DNA of 8,108 nt from NCBI GenBank assembly GCA_023253235.1, contig JALRHE010000181.1, positions 1 through 8,108 on the forward strand. The letters run 5' to 3'. Positions 6,516 to 8,108 of the stretch are shown one piece after another (within the stretch, counting starts at the first letter, position 1; each line of letters begins with the position of its first letter). Source of the stretch: Steroidobacteraceae bacterium. GTDB taxonomy: Bacteria > Pseudomonadota > Gammaproteobacteria > Steroidobacterales > Steroidobacteraceae. Position numbers and translations under genes: made by a program. The notes beneath the pieces are model-generated. The model saw nothing but the letters and a program-made list of their open reading frames with translations, had not been told where the DNA came from and made no database searches.

Positions 6516-7895
6516 ATGAGCCGGGTGAAACTTCGGCTCGTTATCTGCCTTCTACTCCTATCGACGCTCAGCCTTCGTCCCGGTCTCACCACCGCTTCGA
6601 CGCCCGTCACGGTCATTCCGGCCGGCACGACACTCTCCGCCGCCTTGAACCAATTGCGCTCGCGCGACTTCACCATCTTGTTCAGCGATCGGCTGGTCAC
6701 CGCCGAACTGCGGATCCCGCAAGATGCGACCATCGACAACCCGCGCGATACCGCTCTACGCATACTCGCGAAATATGGTTTGACCCTGCGCAGTCTTCGT
6801 CCCGGCCTCTTCGTAGTCACCCGACTGCCCGTACCCGAATCGACGACACCCGAAAAACCGCCTTACGAGCTTGAAACCCTGACGGAAATCGCAATCTATG
6901 CGAGTCGCTACTCTAGTGAATCGCCGTTGACGAGCACGGCGCAGCTCGAACGGACGGACATCGAAAATCTCGCGGGACTTAACGAGGACGTCATCCGCGT
7001 AACGCGCACTCTTCCGGGTACTGCCGGCACACCGCTCAGCTCCAAAACCCACGTGCGGGGTGGTCTCGATGACGAGATGCTGGTCCGTTTCGATGGCATA
7101 CCTCAGCTATCACCATTTCATTTCAAAGATTACGGGGCGATTCTGGGCAGCATCGAGCCTGTGACGATAGATACGCTCGATTTTTTCACGGGGATTTTTC
7201 CCGTTCGCCATGGCGATCGCCTTTCCGCTGTGATGGATATTCATCCGCGTCGAAGTGATAACGGCAATCACCACGAGATCGGATTGTCATTACTGGCCGC
7301 TCACGCCATGTCGGTTGGTGAAACCGAGATCAACGATTCCACAAGTCGTTGGCTCGTCGCCGGAAGAAGTAGCAGTGCCGGCTGGGTGGCGCGTGCAGCA
7401 GATATCGACAACGTTGAAATCGAGTTTTCCGACCTGCTCATCCGCGGAGAGCAGATCGTCGATGATTGGACTTTGGCGGCAGGCCTTTCGATTCTCCAGG
7501 ATGAGCTCAAGTATCAAAACGACGACTCTGACAAGGAGCGCGAACAGTCGACTGCCGGTTATCGCGACAACACGCTGTGGCTCAAAGCGACACGCGATAC
7601 GACCTCTGATCATCGATTGGCGTTAGCCTTCGCCAAATTTGACTCGAAAGCAGATCGTCGCGGTGAATGGTCGGGTGAGAGGATATCCATCGGCCAAGTT
7701 GTCGAAAATCGACAGACTGACGGATATTATTTTGATCTTGCTTGGCAGAAAGCGGGTGCCTGGTCAATCGGCACGGAAATTTTGAACGTCAGCACTCGTT
7801 ACGATCACTCGATACGGGCAAACTTTGATCCGTCGCTGTCTGCGGCCTTCAATCGTGCGCCTAAACTCGATCGAAGTACCCTGATCAATGCCTAG
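6516..7895 (+). CDS. TonB-dependent outer-membrane receptor with STN signalling domain, ended early by an amber codon
   Basis: The 459-residue product starts with a signal peptide (about 1-28: basic start, then LRLVICLLLLSTLSL). An STN domain follows at about 33-103 (IPAGTTLSAALNQL to PGLFVVTR), the part that contacts a FecR protein. ETLTEIAIYASRY (120-132) is a likely TonB-box region, followed by a plug at about 140-244 with TLPGTAGTPLSSKTHVRGG (165-183), RFDGIPQLSPFHFKD (191-205), TGIFPVRHGDRLSAV (225-239). Only about 215 residues of beta-barrel follow, under half of what a 22-strand barrel needs. The frame stops at TAG (7893-7895), but receptor-like sequence continues in the same frame beyond it, so the gene is probably broken. 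The start could be ATG 6516 or GTG 6525; neither has a clear Shine-Dalgarno sequence. It lies 23 bases after the FecR-like gene. Confidence 0.88.
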   Translation: MSRVKLRLVICLLLLSTLSLRPGLTTASTPVTVIPAGTTLSAALNQLRSRDFTILFSDRLVTAELRIPQDATIDNPRDTALRILAKYGLTLRSLRPGLFVVTRLPVPESTTPEKPPYELETLTEIAIYASRYSSESPLTSTAQLERTDIENLAGLNEDVIRVTRTLPGTAGTPLSSKTHVRGGLDDEMLVRFDGIPQLSPFHFKDYGAILGSIEPVTIDTLDFFTGIFPVRHGDRLSAVMDIHPRRSDNGNHHEIGLSLLAAHAMSVGETEINDSTSRWLVAGRSSSAGWVARAADIDNVEIEFSDLLIRGEQIVDDWTLAAGLSILQDELKYQNDDSDKEREQSTAGYRDNTLWLKATRDTTSDHRLALAFAKFDSKADRRGEWSGERISIGQVVENRQTDGYYFDLAWQKAGAWSIGTEILNVSTRYDHSIRANFDPSLSAAFNRAPKLDRSTLINA

Positions 7896-7985
7896 ACTCG
7901 TTCGATCTCCGCTCACGCTTCGAAGCTGATCACTCTCTCGTCATCTTGGCGCGCCGACCTTGGTATTCGCGCCGATCACCGCAAC
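7896..7985 (+). pseudogene. Continuation of the TonB receptor barrel after the amber codon
   Basis: Read in the same frame as the receptor, the codons right after the TAG give a strand-like segment (SISAHASKLITLSSSW, then RADLGIRADHR). It fits the place where related receptors have a YA-Y-S strand followed by a LGLRWD strand. This suggests one nonsense change in place of an original end. From about 7986 the frame no longer looks like a receptor (RGVLIMGGLDG, then TGA at 8019-8021). A second reading of 7895-7950 in another frame (DSFDLRSRFEADHSL) also looks barrel-like, so paired frameshifts cannot be excluded. Confidence 0.5.
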
Positions 7986-8108
7986 CGCGGCGTACTTATT
8001 ATGGGAGGCCTTGACGGGTGAAGACAAGGATGAAGGTGGTACACCAATTCCTAAACCAAAACCTGAGAGTAAATATAGAGATTGTACTGGGAAAGAGGTT
8101 ATATCCTT
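7986..8108 (+). other. AT-richer tail with an unrelated open frame running off the window
   Basis: Positions 8021-8108 hold 33 G/C of 88 bases, well below the rest of the window. The frame with codons at 8020-8022 is open from 7930 to the window end. From about 7981 it reads ATAAYLLWEALTG, then GEDKDEGGTPIPKPKPES, then KYRDCTGKEVIS: a hydrophobic stretch followed by an acidic and a Pro/Lys-rich hydrophilic part. I do not recognise it. It may be part of another gene joined here by rearrangement or insertion, or an assembly join. No inverted or direct repeat marks the junction. Confidence 0.35.

Noticed and set aside
6479..7613. Several minus-strand open frames opposite the TonB receptor
   Set aside because: The receptor frame has signal peptide, STN and plug motifs in order; none of the opposite frames shows a recognisable motif.
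7895..7950. Two compensating frameshifts in the receptor, since DSFDLRSRFEADHSL in another frame looks barrel-like
   Set aside because: It needs two events, while the same-frame reading after the TAG fits expected strand spacing with a single nonsense change. Kept as an alternative only.

Overview
The window looks like chromosomal DNA from a Gram-negative bacterium, most likely a gammaproteobacterium. The evidence is a TonB-dependent outer-membrane receptor, a FecR-type anti-sigma factor, and a thermostable-hemolysin-family gene of the kind best known from Vibrio and Shewanella. Base composition is moderately GC-rich by eye, except for the last ~90 bases, which are clearly AT-richer (33 G/C in positions 8021-8108). 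I cannot place the organism to genus. A Xanthomonadales/Wenzhouxiangella-like relative is only a guess from the receptor style.

Left two thirds (4867 down to 1, minus strand): a compact six-gene operon. In transcription order it encodes a thermostable-hemolysin-family protein (GNAT-like), an AMP-forming acyl ligase, a heme-oxygenase-like di-iron oxidase/oxygenase (HDO type), an NADP-type short-chain dehydrogenase/reductase, a secreted TPR protein, and a PAP2 membrane phosphatase cut by the window edge. Three junctions are ATGA overlaps (4265-4268, 2156-2159, 1359-1362). One is a 23-base overlap (2808-2830), and the last is a 14-base gap. Activation, oxidation, reduction and a possible acyl transfer would together suit synthesis or modification of an acyl-derived small molecule or lipid. 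The product is unknown, and 'hemolysin' is a legacy family name.

Centre (4868-4950): an 83-base divergent intergenic region. It holds a perfect 8-base inverted repeat, so that each divergent start codon is closely preceded by the same octamer GTCTAACC, which contains a TCTAA resembling ECF-type -10 elements. This may couple the operon to the sigma factor on the other side, but it is unproven.

Right third (4951-8108, plus strand): a cell-surface signalling cassette of ECF sigma factor, FecR-like anti-sigma with one transmembrane segment and a C-terminal STN-like domain, and a TonB-dependent receptor with signal peptide, STN domain and plug. The receptor frame meets an amber stop at 7893-7895. 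Receptor-like sequence resumes in the same frame directly after the stop to about 7985. Beyond that the sequence no longer looks like the receptor: composition drops and a different frame is open to the window end. The receptor therefore appears broken or rearranged, or this end of the sequence is faulty.

I saw no tRNA, rRNA, CRISPR array, insertion sequence or convincing terminator.
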